DNA of 64,000 bases from an uncultured Lachnospiraceae bacterium. Lineage in GTDB: Bacteria; Bacillota; Clostridia; Lachnospirales; Lachnospiraceae. The stretch spans positions 42,651 to 106,650 of the forward strand of contig CALWSF010000003.1 in NCBI GenBank assembly GCA_944384125.1. The letters run 5' to 3'. Each line of letters begins with the position of its first letter. The stretch's first letter is position 1. Below, in pieces: positions 53,604 through 62,108 of this stretch. The position numbers and the translations under genes were made by a program. The notes under the pieces were generated by a model. That model had not been told where the DNA came from, did not search any database, and saw nothing but the letters and a program-made list of their open reading frames with translations.

Positions 53604-54257
53604 CTATGCAATCCACCACGCACCATCTGCCGCCTGGTACAGGGATCCTGCCTCTTCAGAAAGCTTTCTCCCCATATAATCTCTGACAATTATCCTGTTA
53701 TAATATTTATACTGATCGGTTGCGCAGTTCTTTTCCTCGTCCCACCCCTCTTCAATCCAGGCCTCAAAATATATCTTACGATCTTCTATAAGAACAGCCG
53801 TTTCATTGCCCGCTGCAGTGAAAGATATTTTTTCAGGGTAATAGCATTCAAAATTTTCATCCTGGCTGACAATATGCACAGGGTTGCCTGTAATCCGCAG
53901 ATTATACAGATTGACTTCTTCCGCATTCAGTTCTGTAATCTTTTCCGGGTTCTGTTCCGGAATATACCGGTATAAGATAATTTTCTTTTCATCATAATCG
54001 CCCTGTAAGAAATAATAAAATCCCTCCGCGTAAACGGGATCACTGTAAACGACATTTCGTTTTTTTGCGAACGGCCTGTATACATTGCCCGTTTCAAAGT
54101 CAAAAAACATGATAACAGACCCCTGATATCCTCCTGATTTCGACCATTCAATCAGATCAAAAAAATCATTTGTATCTGAATGGGCAAAAGCCAGTCTGTC
54201 CTGGCCTGCTATTTTTTCTATGTATCTTCCCTCAGTCTCTCTGAAGCGTCTTATCAT
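53604..54257 (-). CDS. Hypothetical protein, unrecognised
   Basis: 217 residues, soluble, rich in aromatic and acidic residues, with repeating beta-hairpin-like units (GSVIMFFDFETGNVYRPF, EGFYYFLQGDYDEKKIILYRYI). The pattern suggests a small beta-propeller or beta-sandwich. AGGAGA precedes the ATG by 9 bases. It lies 49 bases behind the SGNH gene and 57 before the next orphan, so it may be in the MBOAT/SGNH operon. Function unknown. Confidence 0.65.
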   Translation of the reverse strand: MIRRFRETEGRYIEKIAGQDRLAFAHSDTNDFFDLIEWSKSGGYQGSVIMFFDFETGNVYRPFAKKRNVVYSDPVYAEGFYYFLQGDYDEKKIILYRYIPEQNPEKITELNAEEVNLYNLRITGNPVHIVSQDENFECYYPEKISFTAAGNETAVLIEDRKIYFEAWIEEGWDEEKNCATDQYKYYNRIIVRDYMGRKLSEEAGSLYQAADGAWWIA

Positions 54258-54306
54258 ATATTTTATCTCCTGATAACTTTAAATAAACCGCTGCCGTGTT
54301 CTGCAG

Positions 54307-55242
54307 TCATTTTTCCTGAAGCCACTTTACCCAGTCAGCATAATATTTCCCCAGTATATGAGAACCATCCACTGAGTATTCTTTTGCCAGATTTCCGCTT
54401 CCATCATCGAATTTTTCATTGATATCAATATATTTACAGTCCATCTCCCGGCTGATTCTTTCTATTTCATCATTTACTTCATTGATTTTCCGGTTATTAA
54501 ATATATTGCTGGACGCAGACTGCTTTTCCGTGACATGCAGATTTGCTCCCAGAACAATTACTGCCTGCGGCTGCATATCCCTGATCTTTCCCACCGCTTC
54601 CCTGTATTTTTCCGCGATCAGATCCATCGAATATCCCAGCTCATTGATTCCCAGCATCAGATGAATCGTCTGATAACTCTTTTGTGACAGAATCTGCTGC
54701 AGTGTTACCCTCTGTCCGCCGGAATTTACCTCACTGCTCCAGAGATTAAATACGCTCATCCCGCTGTCCGCGAATACGTCAGCGCTTTCAAGATGTCCGT
54801 ATTCATGCAGCCCGACGGTTCTGGAGTCTCCGATGAACAGTGTCCCCTGGAATTTATCAGGAAAAAGTTTCTCCGTTTCCACTGCTTTTGTTTCTTCCGG
54901 TGTATCCGTCTTCGCCCCGTCTGTTCCTGCAAGGATATCTGCTCCGCTTTCAATCGTCTCAGCAGTTTCTTCTGCCCCTCCGGTTACCTGCTCTGCTGTG
55001 GATGACTCCGTTTCAGCTTTTGTCGTATTTGCTTCCCGTTCAGGTTTTTCCTCCTGATATACGGCATCTGTCTTCACAGTTTCTGTTTCCGAAGCAGCCG
55101 GAATTTTCCCGTCTCCTTTTTCCCGGTCTGCAAATAACTGAAATGCCGCTCCCGCATTTTCATATATAACAGTTCCGTTTGTCCATAACAGGTATGCTGT
55201 CAGGCTGACAGACAGAAACAAACTGTACCAGCACCGTTTCAT
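54307..55242 (-). CDS. Secreted/anchored SGNH (GDSL) hydrolase, putative O-acetyltransferase partner
   Basis: 311 residues: an N-terminal signal/anchor helix (about 6-22), a long Glu/Thr/Ala-rich linker (about 45-125), then an SGNH catalytic domain with GDSRTVG (Ser 140), LGINELG (oxyanion Asn) and DGSH (Asp 292, His 295). It directly follows an MBOAT acyltransferase gene (25-base gap). This MBOAT plus SGNH pair is the design of PatA/PatB and AlgI/AlgJ systems, in which the membrane protein exports acetyl groups and the SGNH enzyme places them on an extracellular polymer. Hydrolysis instead of transfer cannot be excluded. Confidence 0.88.
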   Translation of the reverse strand: MKRCWYSLFLSVSLTAYLLWTNGTVIYENAGAAFQLFADREKGDGKIPAASETETVKTDAVYQEEKPEREANTTKAETESSTAEQVTGGAEETAETIESGADILAGTDGAKTDTPEETKAVETEKLFPDKFQGTLFIGDSRTVGLHEYGHLESADVFADSGMSVFNLWSSEVNSGGQRVTLQQILSQKSYQTIHLMLGINELGYSMDLIAEKYREAVGKIRDMQPQAVIVLGANLHVTEKQSASSNIFNNRKINEVNDEIERISREMDCKYIDINEKFDDGSGNLAKEYSVDGSHILGKYYADWVKWLQEK

Positions 55243-55267
55243 AACGCCCCATCCCTTTCATAATATT

Positions 55268-56680
55268 TCAGAAGCGAAAATATAAAAACGGGTCATCCAT
55301 TCCCATCTTCATACAATAAACGCATCCCCAGAAAACTGCCAGCAGTACCAGTGCCGAGGCGGCAGAATTCTTCCACCGGCTGTAAATTTTTCTGGGTACC
55401 GGTGTCATAAAAATAATACCGGCGCACAGAGATACGGCATAAATCCCGGCATATTTGAGATAGTCCCCGGCAAAATAAACATATTTTTCGTTTTGTCCGA
55501 AAAATGGAAACAGACGGTAAAAATAGATCATTATCTGATTTAAGTCTGTCACGGCAAATATCATCCAGGTCAGAGGGATCACAAACAGCATATAGAGATG
55601 CCCCAGGAAACGTATCCGCGTCAGAATCTTTCCGAATCCCAGTTTCTCAATAAATATCAGGAAAAACAGCACAAGCCCCCACAGGATAAAATTCCAGCTT
55701 GCCCCGTGCCAGAATCCTGTCAGAACCCAGACTGCCAGAAGATTCCGGAATGTTTTAAGTTTTCCCTTCCTGTTTCCGCCCAGAGGAACATATACATAGT
55801 CACGAAACCAGTTTCCCAGCGTCATATGCCATCTTCTCCAGAATTCCGTTACCGAAAGCGACATGTACGGATGCGCAAAGTTGTCCGGAAGATGGAATCC
55901 CATCATACTTCCCAGCCCCTTTGCCATAAGAGAATAGCCGTAAAAATCAAAGTATATCTGCAGGCTGAACGCAATAAGGCCCAGCCATGCCAGCTGAGTC
56001 GAAATGCTCTCAAATCCGATTGCCTCCACATTTTTCCACAGTCCGCCAATCTGATTGGCAATCAGAACCTTTAAGCCCAGTCCTATTGTAAATTCTCTCA
56101 GTCCCTCCTCAATTCCCGAAAGAGAAAGCTTCCGTCTTCCAATCTGATTTCTCACAGATGAATACGTAACAATCGGCCCGGCTATCAGCTGCGGGAACAT
56201 GCTGATATACATTCCGAAATTAACAAAGGAGCGCTCACAGGAAACATCTCTCCTGTAAACATCAATCAGATAGGATACTGCCTGAAAGGTATAAAAACTG
56301 ATTCCTATGGGCAGTGCCGGTTCAAACACAGGTATTTGGGCGGATATTCCCATCCATGCCAGAAGCTGTCCCAGATTCTGAAGCAGAAACCCGGAATATT
56401 TAAACAATATCAGCCAGAAAAAATTATAAATACAGCCGGTTACCAGCCATTTCTTTCTTTTGCTTTTCCTTCCTGAAATTTTCAGACCGATTCTGTAATT
56501 TACCCAAATCGAAGCCAGAAAGAGCAGCAGATACAGAGGCTGGTCCTTTACCCCATAAAAATAAAACAGCACACTTCCTGCAAAAAGGCAGAGATTTTTC
56601 CATCCGGAGGGACATATCACATAGACAAGGAAAAAAACAGGCAGAAACCTGAAAATAAAATCAATACTGCTGAAAACCAT
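55268..56680 (-). CDS. MBOAT-family O-acyltransferase (PatA/AlgI/DltB-like)
   Basis: 470 residues with about 10-12 helices. The N-terminus (MVFSSIDFIFRFLP) is typical of the AlgI group; conserved core motifs are PIGISFYTFQAVSYLIDVYR, FWRRWHMTLGNWFRDYVYVPLGGNR and FWHGASWNFILWG with the presumed catalytic His. It moves acetyl groups across the membrane for transfer to peptidoglycan or another wall polymer by the SGNH partner. No clear ribosome binding site precedes the ATG. An ECF-type promoter lies at 56750-56778. Confidence 0.92.
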   Translation of the reverse strand: MVFSSIDFIFRFLPVFFLVYVICPSGWKNLCLFAGSVLFYFYGVKDQPLYLLLFLASIWVNYRIGLKISGRKSKRKKWLVTGCIYNFFWLILFKYSGFLLQNLGQLLAWMGISAQIPVFEPALPIGISFYTFQAVSYLIDVYRRDVSCERSFVNFGMYISMFPQLIAGPIVTYSSVRNQIGRRKLSLSGIEEGLREFTIGLGLKVLIANQIGGLWKNVEAIGFESISTQLAWLGLIAFSLQIYFDFYGYSLMAKGLGSMMGFHLPDNFAHPYMSLSVTEFWRRWHMTLGNWFRDYVYVPLGGNRKGKLKTFRNLLAVWVLTGFWHGASWNFILWGLVLFFLIFIEKLGFGKILTRIRFLGHLYMLFVIPLTWMIFAVTDLNQIMIYFYRLFPFFGQNEKYVYFAGDYLKYAGIYAVSLCAGIIFMTPVPRKIYSRWKNSAASALVLLAVFWGCVYCMKMGMDDPFLYFRF

Positions 56681-56749
56681 AATAAACGCGCTCGCTTGAC
56701 TTAATCTTTTGTATTTAGGTGTCGGGTATGCACTTTACCCCCTGTTATT

Positions 56750-56778
56750 TAGACTAACGAGCCGCCTGAAAAGTTGCA
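56750..56778 (-). promoter_or_regulatory. ECF sigma-type promoter of the MBOAT/SGNH operon
   Basis: TGCAAC (56773-56778, followed by TTTT), 18 bases, then GTCTA (56750-56754). The same -35, TTTT run and 18-base spacing occur before the sigma-V-like gene (60426-60454). AAC-type -35 elements are typical of ECF sigmas. No sigma-A promoter is evident here. Confidence 0.6.
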
Positions 56779-56799
56779 GTTTATTTAAAACAATTTATT

Positions 56800-58122
56800 T
56801 TATTTTGTTTTCCTGTTTCTTTTTCCTGAAAGAAATGCCAGTCCTGTAAGCGAGACAATAGCCTCCGCAGCCGGGAAAGACATCCACACTCCTGTAATGC
56901 CCATTGTTAAGGACAGCAGCACCGTAAGCGGAACGATAAGCACAAATCCCCTCAAAAGGGATATGATCTGTGCCGGCAGGGCACGCTCCATTGACGTAAA
57001 GTAAATTGAAAGAATAATATTAAAGCCGGCAAAAGGAACAGCGGTAAAATAAATGCGCATGCCGGATACGGCCAGCTCCCCCAGCTGTCTGTTATTCTCA
57101 CTGTTAAAAGCTGCAGCAATCTGAGCGGCAAATACTGAAATGAGCGGGTAAATAACCGCCGTCAGAATGACCACTGAACAGATGCCGAAAAAAAACGTAT
57201 ACCGGCTTTCATCCATACGCCCGCGTCCGTAAGAGCGGCTTAAGATAGGCTGCATTCCCTGCGCTACTCCCGTGTAGACAGCGATTACCACCAGAGAAAT
57301 ATTGGCAATAACTCCGTAAGCGGCTACTCCCGTATTTCCCTGAAGCCTGAGAATAATCATATTAAACACAACAATTACCAGACCGGATGACACTTCCGTG
57401 ACAAGAGACGGAAAGCCCAGAGAAAATATAGAGCCCGGCATCGCAGCCCTCCACTCTCCCCGTTCAGGTCTGAAATGATTCTTTTTCCGTATAAAATAAG
57501 ATGACATGACTGCCATGCTTATAAGTGGCGCCATACCGGTAGCCAGAACGGCTCCGAATATTCCCATGTTCATTGGAAAAATGAAAATATAATCCAGCAG
57601 AATATTTGACATGCTTCCGGTAAGCATGGCTGTCATGGACAGACGCGGATTCCCGTCGTTTCTGACAAAACAAAGCAAAATGTCATTGAGCAGAAAAGCA
57701 GGTGCAAACAGAAGAATAACCTTCAGATACGTTTCCGTCATGGAAAAAACAGCTTCATCCGCTCCCAGAAAAGAAGCAATTTTCTCAGACAGAAACAGAC
57801 CGGATGACATATATGCCGCCATAAAACAGACTGAAAGACAGAGGGTAACAAAAAAAACTCTGTTCCCGTTGGAATCCGCCCCCTGTCCTCTGAAAATAGC
57901 GTACCGTGTCGCGCCTCCCATTCCCAGCATCAGTCCGGTGCCATGTACAAGGCTGTAAACCGGTATCGCAAGATTAAGGGCGGCAAGTCCGTCTGCTCCA
58001 AGACCTGTTGCCACAAAAAAGGTATCGGCCAGTATGTAGCATGACAGCCCTATCATACCCGAAACATTCATCAGCGCATACCGAAGAAACTCTCCCAGAC
58101 ATTTTTTCTGCTCTGTTTTCAT
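56800..58122 (-). CDS. MATE-family efflux transporter (MepA-like)
   Basis: 440 residues, 12 helices, cation-driven exporter of organic cations. Typical blocks are ALMNVSGMIGLSCYILADTFFVATGLGADGLAALN-like helix 1-2 (split here as LADTFFVATGLG and GLAALNLAIP), GMGGATRYAI and VAQGMQPILSRSYGRG. Start at 58122, 8 bases after GGAGG. Its leader carries what appears to be a guanidine-IV riboswitch, so it probably exports guanidinium or a related compound. Confidence 0.93.
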   Translation of the reverse strand: MKTEQKKCLGEFLRYALMNVSGMIGLSCYILADTFFVATGLGADGLAALNLAIPVYSLVHGTGLMLGMGGATRYAIFRGQGADSNGNRVFFVTLCLSVCFMAAYMSSGLFLSEKIASFLGADEAVFSMTETYLKVILLFAPAFLLNDILLCFVRNDGNPRLSMTAMLTGSMSNILLDYIFIFPMNMGIFGAVLATGMAPLISMAVMSSYFIRKKNHFRPERGEWRAAMPGSIFSLGFPSLVTEVSSGLVIVVFNMIILRLQGNTGVAAYGVIANISLVVIAVYTGVAQGMQPILSRSYGRGRMDESRYTFFFGICSVVILTAVIYPLISVFAAQIAAAFNSENNRQLGELAVSGMRIYFTAVPFAGFNIILSIYFTSMERALPAQIISLLRGFVLIVPLTVLLSLTMGITGVWMSFPAAEAIVSLTGLAFLSGKRNRKTK

Positions 58123-58146
58123 TTTGTTTTCCTCCGTTTTTACAGA

Positions 58147-58240
58147 ACAAAAAACGCCATACATCCCCTCTCCTGAGACCTGCCGAGGGAATGTGTGACG
58201 TTTAACTCCCCTACCCGGTGGCAGGGGAAACGATTCTGTA
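58147..58240 (-). promoter_or_regulatory. Guanidine-IV (mepA motif) riboswitch with terminator
   Basis: The leader folds as CGTTT-CCCCT-loop-AGGGG-AGTT-AAACG, with loop GCCACCGGGT, followed by a long terminator hairpin (TCACACATTCCCTC against GAGGGGATGTATGG) and TTTTTTG. CCTGCC of the first hairpin can pair with GGCAGG in the terminator loop. These two hairpins with a loop-loop contact, the CCACCGGGTAGGGGAG consensus as I recall it, and the MATE gene match the mepA motif, shown to be a guanidine-sensing ON switch. Class assignment is from memory. Confidence 0.72.
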
Positions 58241-58253
58241 TTTTGTTTTTGAC

Positions 58254-58282
58254 AGTATATCATAAACAGATACAGGGGGCAA
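58254..58282 (-). promoter_or_regulatory. Sigma-A promoter of the riboswitch-MATE transcript
   Basis: TTGCCC (58277-58282), 17-base spacer and TATACT (58254-58259), with transcription starting about 8 bases before the riboswitch. Confidence 0.7.
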
Positions 58283-58293
58283 GAAAATTTCTG

Positions 58294-58938
58294 TTAATAA
58301 TTTATTCCTGAAACTGCCAGCTTGCCGTCCCGGACACCGAATACAATATTAGCTGCTCCGTTTTCCTCTGACAGAACAAAACCTGCCATGCTGGGAGAAA
58401 GGCTCGTTTCATCCGCTGATGCCACAGAATCTTTCAGGTCCTGTGTAAATATTTTCTCAGCTCCTATCGCCGTAAATTCATCACTGCTTGCTACTGTTTT
58501 TCCTCCCTCCGGAAATCCCACATACAGCGGATAAGCGGCCAGCTCAGCCAGAGCATCCAAATCTTCATTTGCGACTGCCTCTTTGACCTTTTTCCCGAAT
58601 TCAGCTGAAGCAGCACTGTCTACAGAAAAATTGTCATCATATCCTTCCTGAGCACTGTTTCCGGAACTGTCCGCGCTCTTTTCTTTAACGGCTTCCGGTG
58701 CTGCTTCCGCTTTTTTATCCTCTTTTTCCTCTTCTGTTTTGTCTGCGCCCTCTTCCTGCTGTTCCTCTGCTGTTTCCTCCGCGCTTTCAGTCTGCTTAGT
58801 TTCTTCCTCGGTGGTTTCAGTACTTTCTATCTCCTGTATCTCCTCCATCGGTGCAGTTTCCGAACTGCTCCCCTGACCGCATCCGGCCAGCGCCAGTGCC
58901 ATAATACCTGCTGCTAAAATCATTTTTCTTCTTTTCAT
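58294..58938 (-). CDS. Lipoprotein of unknown function, acidic linker
   Basis: 214 residues: lipoprotein signal with lipobox LAGC (Cys about 20), a highly acidic Glu/Thr/Lys-rich linker (about 28-100), then a compact C-terminal domain of about 110 residues (FGKKVKEAVANEDLDALAELAAYPLYVGF..., IVFGVRDGKLAVSGINY). The last part resembles small wall-associated domains that follow sigma-factor operons, but I recognise no family. It lies 71 bases behind the RsiV-like gene with no terminator between, so it may belong to that operon and to the same envelope-stress response. Confidence 0.8.
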   Translation of the reverse strand: MKRRKMILAAGIMALALAGCGQGSSSETAPMEEIQEIESTETTEEETKQTESAEETAEEQQEEGADKTEEEKEDKKAEAAPEAVKEKSADSSGNSAQEGYDDNFSVDSAASAEFGKKVKEAVANEDLDALAELAAYPLYVGFPEGGKTVASSDEFTAIGAEKIFTQDLKDSVASADETSLSPSMAGFVLSEENGAANIVFGVRDGKLAVSGINY

Positions 58939-59009
58939 TATACTTTCCCTTCCTTTTTCATCTTTTATAAAACAATGGTATCTCCATTTGCTTTATCTGA
59001 ATACTTTTA

Positions 59010-59897
59010 TCAGTTCTCTCCGGAGACAATCTCAAATTCCGGAGTCCCTTCCGAACCGGGTGCAATCTCATACTTTTCAAAAAACACAACCGGATTGCCT
59101 GATTCATTCATGTAAAAGCTCGTGTCTTCTGTAACGCCTTTAAACTCTTCCGGCCAGAACATTGCTCCCTCCGCCGTCCTCTCCTGCATCTGATTCCGGA
59201 TGCTTTCATCCGCAATCTGCGCATAATTTTCTCCCAGAACATCTTTCAGAGTGATTATCTTTCCTTCCTTCAAATCAAAATTATAATATCTCGTCTCACT
59301 GTAGGCAGATGTCCAGTTTTCTGCTCCCATCACAGCCAGAGACAGATACTGATCGGTCTGGGATTTTACCTCATACCATACCTTTATTTCAATGTTATGG
59401 GCCGCCCACTGCTCCTCTGTCCCTCCTGTATCGAGAAATGCCTGACGGTATTCCATGGCTCTCTCCTCTGCCTCTCTGGCGTATTCTTCACAGAGCGCAT
59501 GGATTTCCTCATTTACTGATTTCTCCAGCCCGCTGAAATCCTCATTTACCATTTCGATACTCGGAATATCTACCGCTATTTTCATATCCGTCGTTTCTTT
59601 TTCATAAGAGCGGAATGTCAGCACCCGGGCCACCGTACCTATTACCGGAATCGTACTGACCGTCTCTGCAAAAACAGTATTTGTATTCAGCATTACCATA
59701 AATACAACCGCCAGCGATGCGGCCGCAGCTGATACTCCTCTGGCAATACGTCTCCACCCTCTCCGGTTTATGACAGGTTTTCTCTCCGTTTTCCTGCGCA
59801 TATCCGCGCGCCTGATTTCCTGCATAACCCGTTCTGACAACTCGTCCGGTATAGGAATACTCTCATACCGTTTTTTCGCATTTTCCATCTGGTTCAT
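59010..59897 (-). CDS. RsiV-like anti-sigma factor (DUF3298 sensor domain)
   Basis: 295 residues: a cytoplasmic N-terminal sigma-binding part (about 1-50), one transmembrane helix (about 52-71) and an extracellular domain with the DUF4163/DUF3298 arrangement (IPSIEMVNEDFSGLEKSVNEEI, NFDLKEGKIITLKDVLG, FYMNESGNPVVFFEKYEIAPG). B. subtilis RsiV has this layout and is a lysozyme receptor: lysozyme binding triggers its cleavage and frees sigma-V. It overlaps the sigma gene by 4 bases. Confidence 0.88.
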   Translation of the reverse strand: MNQMENAKKRYESIPIPDELSERVMQEIRRADMRRKTERKPVINRRGWRRIARGVSAAAASLAVVFMVMLNTNTVFAETVSTIPVIGTVARVLTFRSYEKETTDMKIAVDIPSIEMVNEDFSGLEKSVNEEIHALCEEYAREAEERAMEYRQAFLDTGGTEEQWAAHNIEIKVWYEVKSQTDQYLSLAVMGAENWTSAYSETRYYNFDLKEGKIITLKDVLGENYAQIADESIRNQMQERTAEGAMFWPEEFKGVTEDTSFYMNESGNPVVFFEKYEIAPGSEGTPEFEIVSGEN

Positions 59898-60385
59898 ACA
59901 TCCACCTCCTGCATTACTACCTTCAATGCTTTTAAACCCCGGTACATCTTTGCCTTTACTGTATTTAAATTCATTTCCATAACCTGTGAAATTTCCCTAA
60001 GAGTCATTTCCTCATAATAATGGAGTTTGATAACGCTCTGTACATCCTCATCCAGGCGGGATATCTGTTCATAAAGACTGTCCTGTATCTCAAAACCAGG
60101 CTCTTCATAAACAATCTCTCTGTCCGCACCGTCCTCATCCAGGACAAATCTTTTATTTTTTCTCAGAAAAAGAAGACTCTCATTAACCAGTATCCTGTAA
60201 AACCAGGTTTTCATGGCATCCGCGTTTCTCAGTTCGCCGCTGTGCTCTAAAGCCCTGCAGACTGCATTCTGTACGACATCCAGCGCATCCTCCTGATTGT
60301 GCATATAGCTGAAAGCCAGCCTGTAAAATTTATTCTGATTTTCGATTATGTAAGCTGTCAGCTTATCGTATAGATCTCTTTTCAT
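59894..60385 (-). CDS. ECF sigma factor, sigma-V-like
   Basis: 163 residues, typical size for sigma-V. Region 2: NQNKFYRLAFSYMHNQEDALDVVQNAVCRAL and MKTWFYRILVNESL-type segments (about 15-80); region 4: LDEDVQSVIKLHYYEEMTLREISQVM, then NTVKAKMYRGLKALK. Coupled to an RsiV-like anti-sigma. The upstream TGCAAC-N18-ATCTA promoter suggests autoregulation. Known relatives respond to lysozyme and control peptidoglycan O-acetylation and teichoic acid D-alanylation. Confidence 0.92.
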   Translation of the reverse strand: MKRDLYDKLTAYIIENQNKFYRLAFSYMHNQEDALDVVQNAVCRALEHSGELRNADAMKTWFYRILVNESLLFLRKNKRFVLDEDGADREIVYEEPGFEIQDSLYEQISRLDEDVQSVIKLHYYEEMTLREISQVMEMNLNTVKAKMYRGLKALKVVMQEVDV

Positions 60386-60425
60386 CGTGTATTCCTCACA
60401 GTGACATTTTTCTCTTTCTATATTA

Positions 60426-60454
60426 TAGATTCATTTAAGAAGAAAAAAGTTGCA
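60426..60454 (-). promoter_or_regulatory. ECF sigma-type promoter of the sigma-V/RsiV operon
   Basis: TGCAAC (60449-60454, followed by a T-run), 18 bases, ATCTA (60426-60430). It matches the MBOAT promoter in -35, T-run and spacing. A TATAAT-like sequence overlaps (ATCTATAAT), so sigma-A could also act. Confidence 0.6.
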
Positions 60455-60462
60455 GAAGCAAA

Positions 60463-60500
60463 AACATTTTCTGCCCGGATGTGTGTCCGGGCAGAAATAT
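60463..60500 (-). terminator. Terminator after the repeat-domain protein gene
   Basis: TTTCTGCCCGGA pairs with TCCGGGCAGAAA (12 bp perfect) around a 6-base loop, followed leftward by ATGTTTTTG. It lies just upstream of the sigma-V promoter. Confidence 0.87.
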
Positions 60501-60513
60501 GCGGCAATACTGA

Positions 60514-61377
60514 TCAGGCATTCAGCTTGGCCTTTACAAGATATGAGCCGCCGTCTACATTTCCAAACATATATTTGCCTTCCGCATTCGTCTTTGTGGT
60601 CGAAACGAGAATCTCTCTTGTCCCGCCCATTCCGTCATCTTCTGTTTTGTAAAGTCCGACAAAGCAGTCCGCAACTGTATAGCCGCTGCTGTTTTTGACA
60701 ATTCCGCTGACTGTTCCGTTATACGTTCTTGTGTCAATTCCCATTAAAAGAGTGATATTGGCAATTGATCCTCCTGAAATAGTAACAGCTGATGTTACGG
60801 AAATATAACCGTCAGCAGATGCAAACACCGTGTATACGCCGTCAGCCACATCATAAAATACAAACTCTCCGTCATCTGCTGAATAGGTTACAGCCACAGC
60901 TGCTCCGAGAGAATCCTGCAGAGTAATTTTAGCTCCCGCCAGAGGAGTTGTACCGGCAGGCAGCAGGCTGGCGGAAAGCACTCCGGCAATGGCACCAAGC
61001 GTGAGACTGACATCCTTCTGACAAAGCAGGTTGATTTCCGTTGTATCTCCGCCGATCAGTGTCACGTATTTCGGTTCACTGAGTCGGTAACCATCCGCTA
61101 CCGCACCCACACTGTATGTGCCGGCCAGAATATCGCTGATTGTATACGCACCGGTAATATCCGTCATAGTGTGCTTAAATGGCTGTCCGGCGCTGTCAAA
61201 TAATTTAACCGTCGCATTGGGAACAGGAAGTTCTCCGTCCGTGACAGTTCCATATACTACCGCAGAGAGCTCCGGAGCCGGCGGGAGAGTCAGATCAATA
61301 TTTTTTTCCTCAATTCCTTCAAGTGCAAAATTATCGCTGTACTGCAGACTTAAAAAGTCTTTAATTATATCTGCCAT
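60514..61377 (-). CDS. Carboxypeptidase-regulatory-like repeat protein without signal peptide
   Basis: 287 residues built from three beta-sandwich CarboxypepD_reg/CNA-B-like repeats at about 42-115, 128-210 and 218-287. Each has the pattern G-V..A.V.L....G......T...G.Y.F.(D/N)V..G.Y.V.A...GY (for example GAYTISDILAGTYSVGAVADGY and GKYMFGNVDGGSYLVKAKL). Such repeats normally sit on secreted or outer-surface proteins, yet the N-terminus (MADIIKDFLSLQYSD) is not a signal peptide and there is no anchor. It is 36 bases behind a small membrane-protein gene. A structural or adaptor role is possible; unproven. Confidence 0.8.
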   Translation of the reverse strand: MADIIKDFLSLQYSDNFALEGIEEKNIDLTLPPAPELSAVVYGTVTDGELPVPNATVKLFDSAGQPFKHTMTDITGAYTISDILAGTYSVGAVADGYRLSEPKYVTLIGGDTTEINLLCQKDVSLTLGAIAGVLSASLLPAGTTPLAGAKITLQDSLGAAVAVTYSADDGEFVFYDVADGVYTVFASADGYISVTSAVTISGGSIANITLLMGIDTRTYNGTVSGIVKNSSGYTVADCFVGLYKTEDDGMGGTREILVSTTKTNAEGKYMFGNVDGGSYLVKAKLNA

Positions 61378-61413
61378 ATCATTTTACTCCTATTTTATAA
61401 AATATTTTATACC

Positions 61414-61938
61414 CTACTGTTTTTTGTCTGCGGGACTTCCAATCAGAAAGCCCACACAGCCTGACACAAAATCTCTGAGCTGAGCCGCCACGGCAGATGT
61501 CCCGCCTCCGGATGCGGAAACAGATACATCCGCATTGCGGTAAATCAGCAGAACTAAAAGACAGAACAGACCGATTGCCGAGGCAATCAATACCTGCATT
61601 TTTGTTGATGAATCCGTGTCCTTTTCAGAAAAATCCTCTTCTGTTTCTCCCATACTCTGTACGGACAAATCTGTTTCTTTCCGGTTTTCTTCCGTCTCCC
61701 GGCTGTCTGAGCTGCGAATGAAATTGGCACTCAGAAAATATCCGAAAATCGCAGCCATCGAAGTCCGGACAATAATATCAATATGCTCCGCTTCCGCACT
61801 TACCGCACTGCCTGCAAAAAGGCTGTAAGCTGACTGCAGAAGCAGAACCAAAAAAAACGCAAGAAGACATTTATCTACCAGAGGAATCCCTGTAAACGGC
61901 TGTGTCAGCCATTTTCGTAATATTCCTTTTCCTTTCAA
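61414..61938 (-). CDS. Small membrane protein of unknown function
   Basis: 174 residues. Hydrophobic helices at about 22-44, 57-77 and 114-134 are separated by an acidic, Ser/Glu-rich cytoplasmic or external loop (78-110); the C-terminal QLRDFVSGCVGFLIG may form a short re-entrant segment. The start codon is TTG, 4 bases after GGAGGGGAG. It is the first gene of a pair with the repeat-domain protein and could anchor or export it. No family recognised. Confidence 0.7.
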   Translation of the reverse strand: MKGKGILRKWLTQPFTGIPLVDKCLLAFFLVLLLQSAYSLFAGSAVSAEAEHIDIIVRTSMAAIFGYFLSANFIRSSDSRETEENRKETDLSVQSMGETEEDFSEKDTDSSTKMQVLIASAIGLFCLLVLLIYRNADVSVSASGGGTSAVAAQLRDFVSGCVGFLIGSPADKKQ

Positions 61939-62108
61939 TTTTCTCCCCTCCTTCTGTGCAGATGCGCTGACTTTGGTTTCTCTATTCCGGAAATTTATCT
62001 TTTGTATTCTAATCTACCATATTCAGAATCAGGACATACGTGACACAACGCTTGTCCCATATCCCACAGATAAAAGCTGTGTTCTCTGGAATATCCGTAA
62101 AAAGGCAA

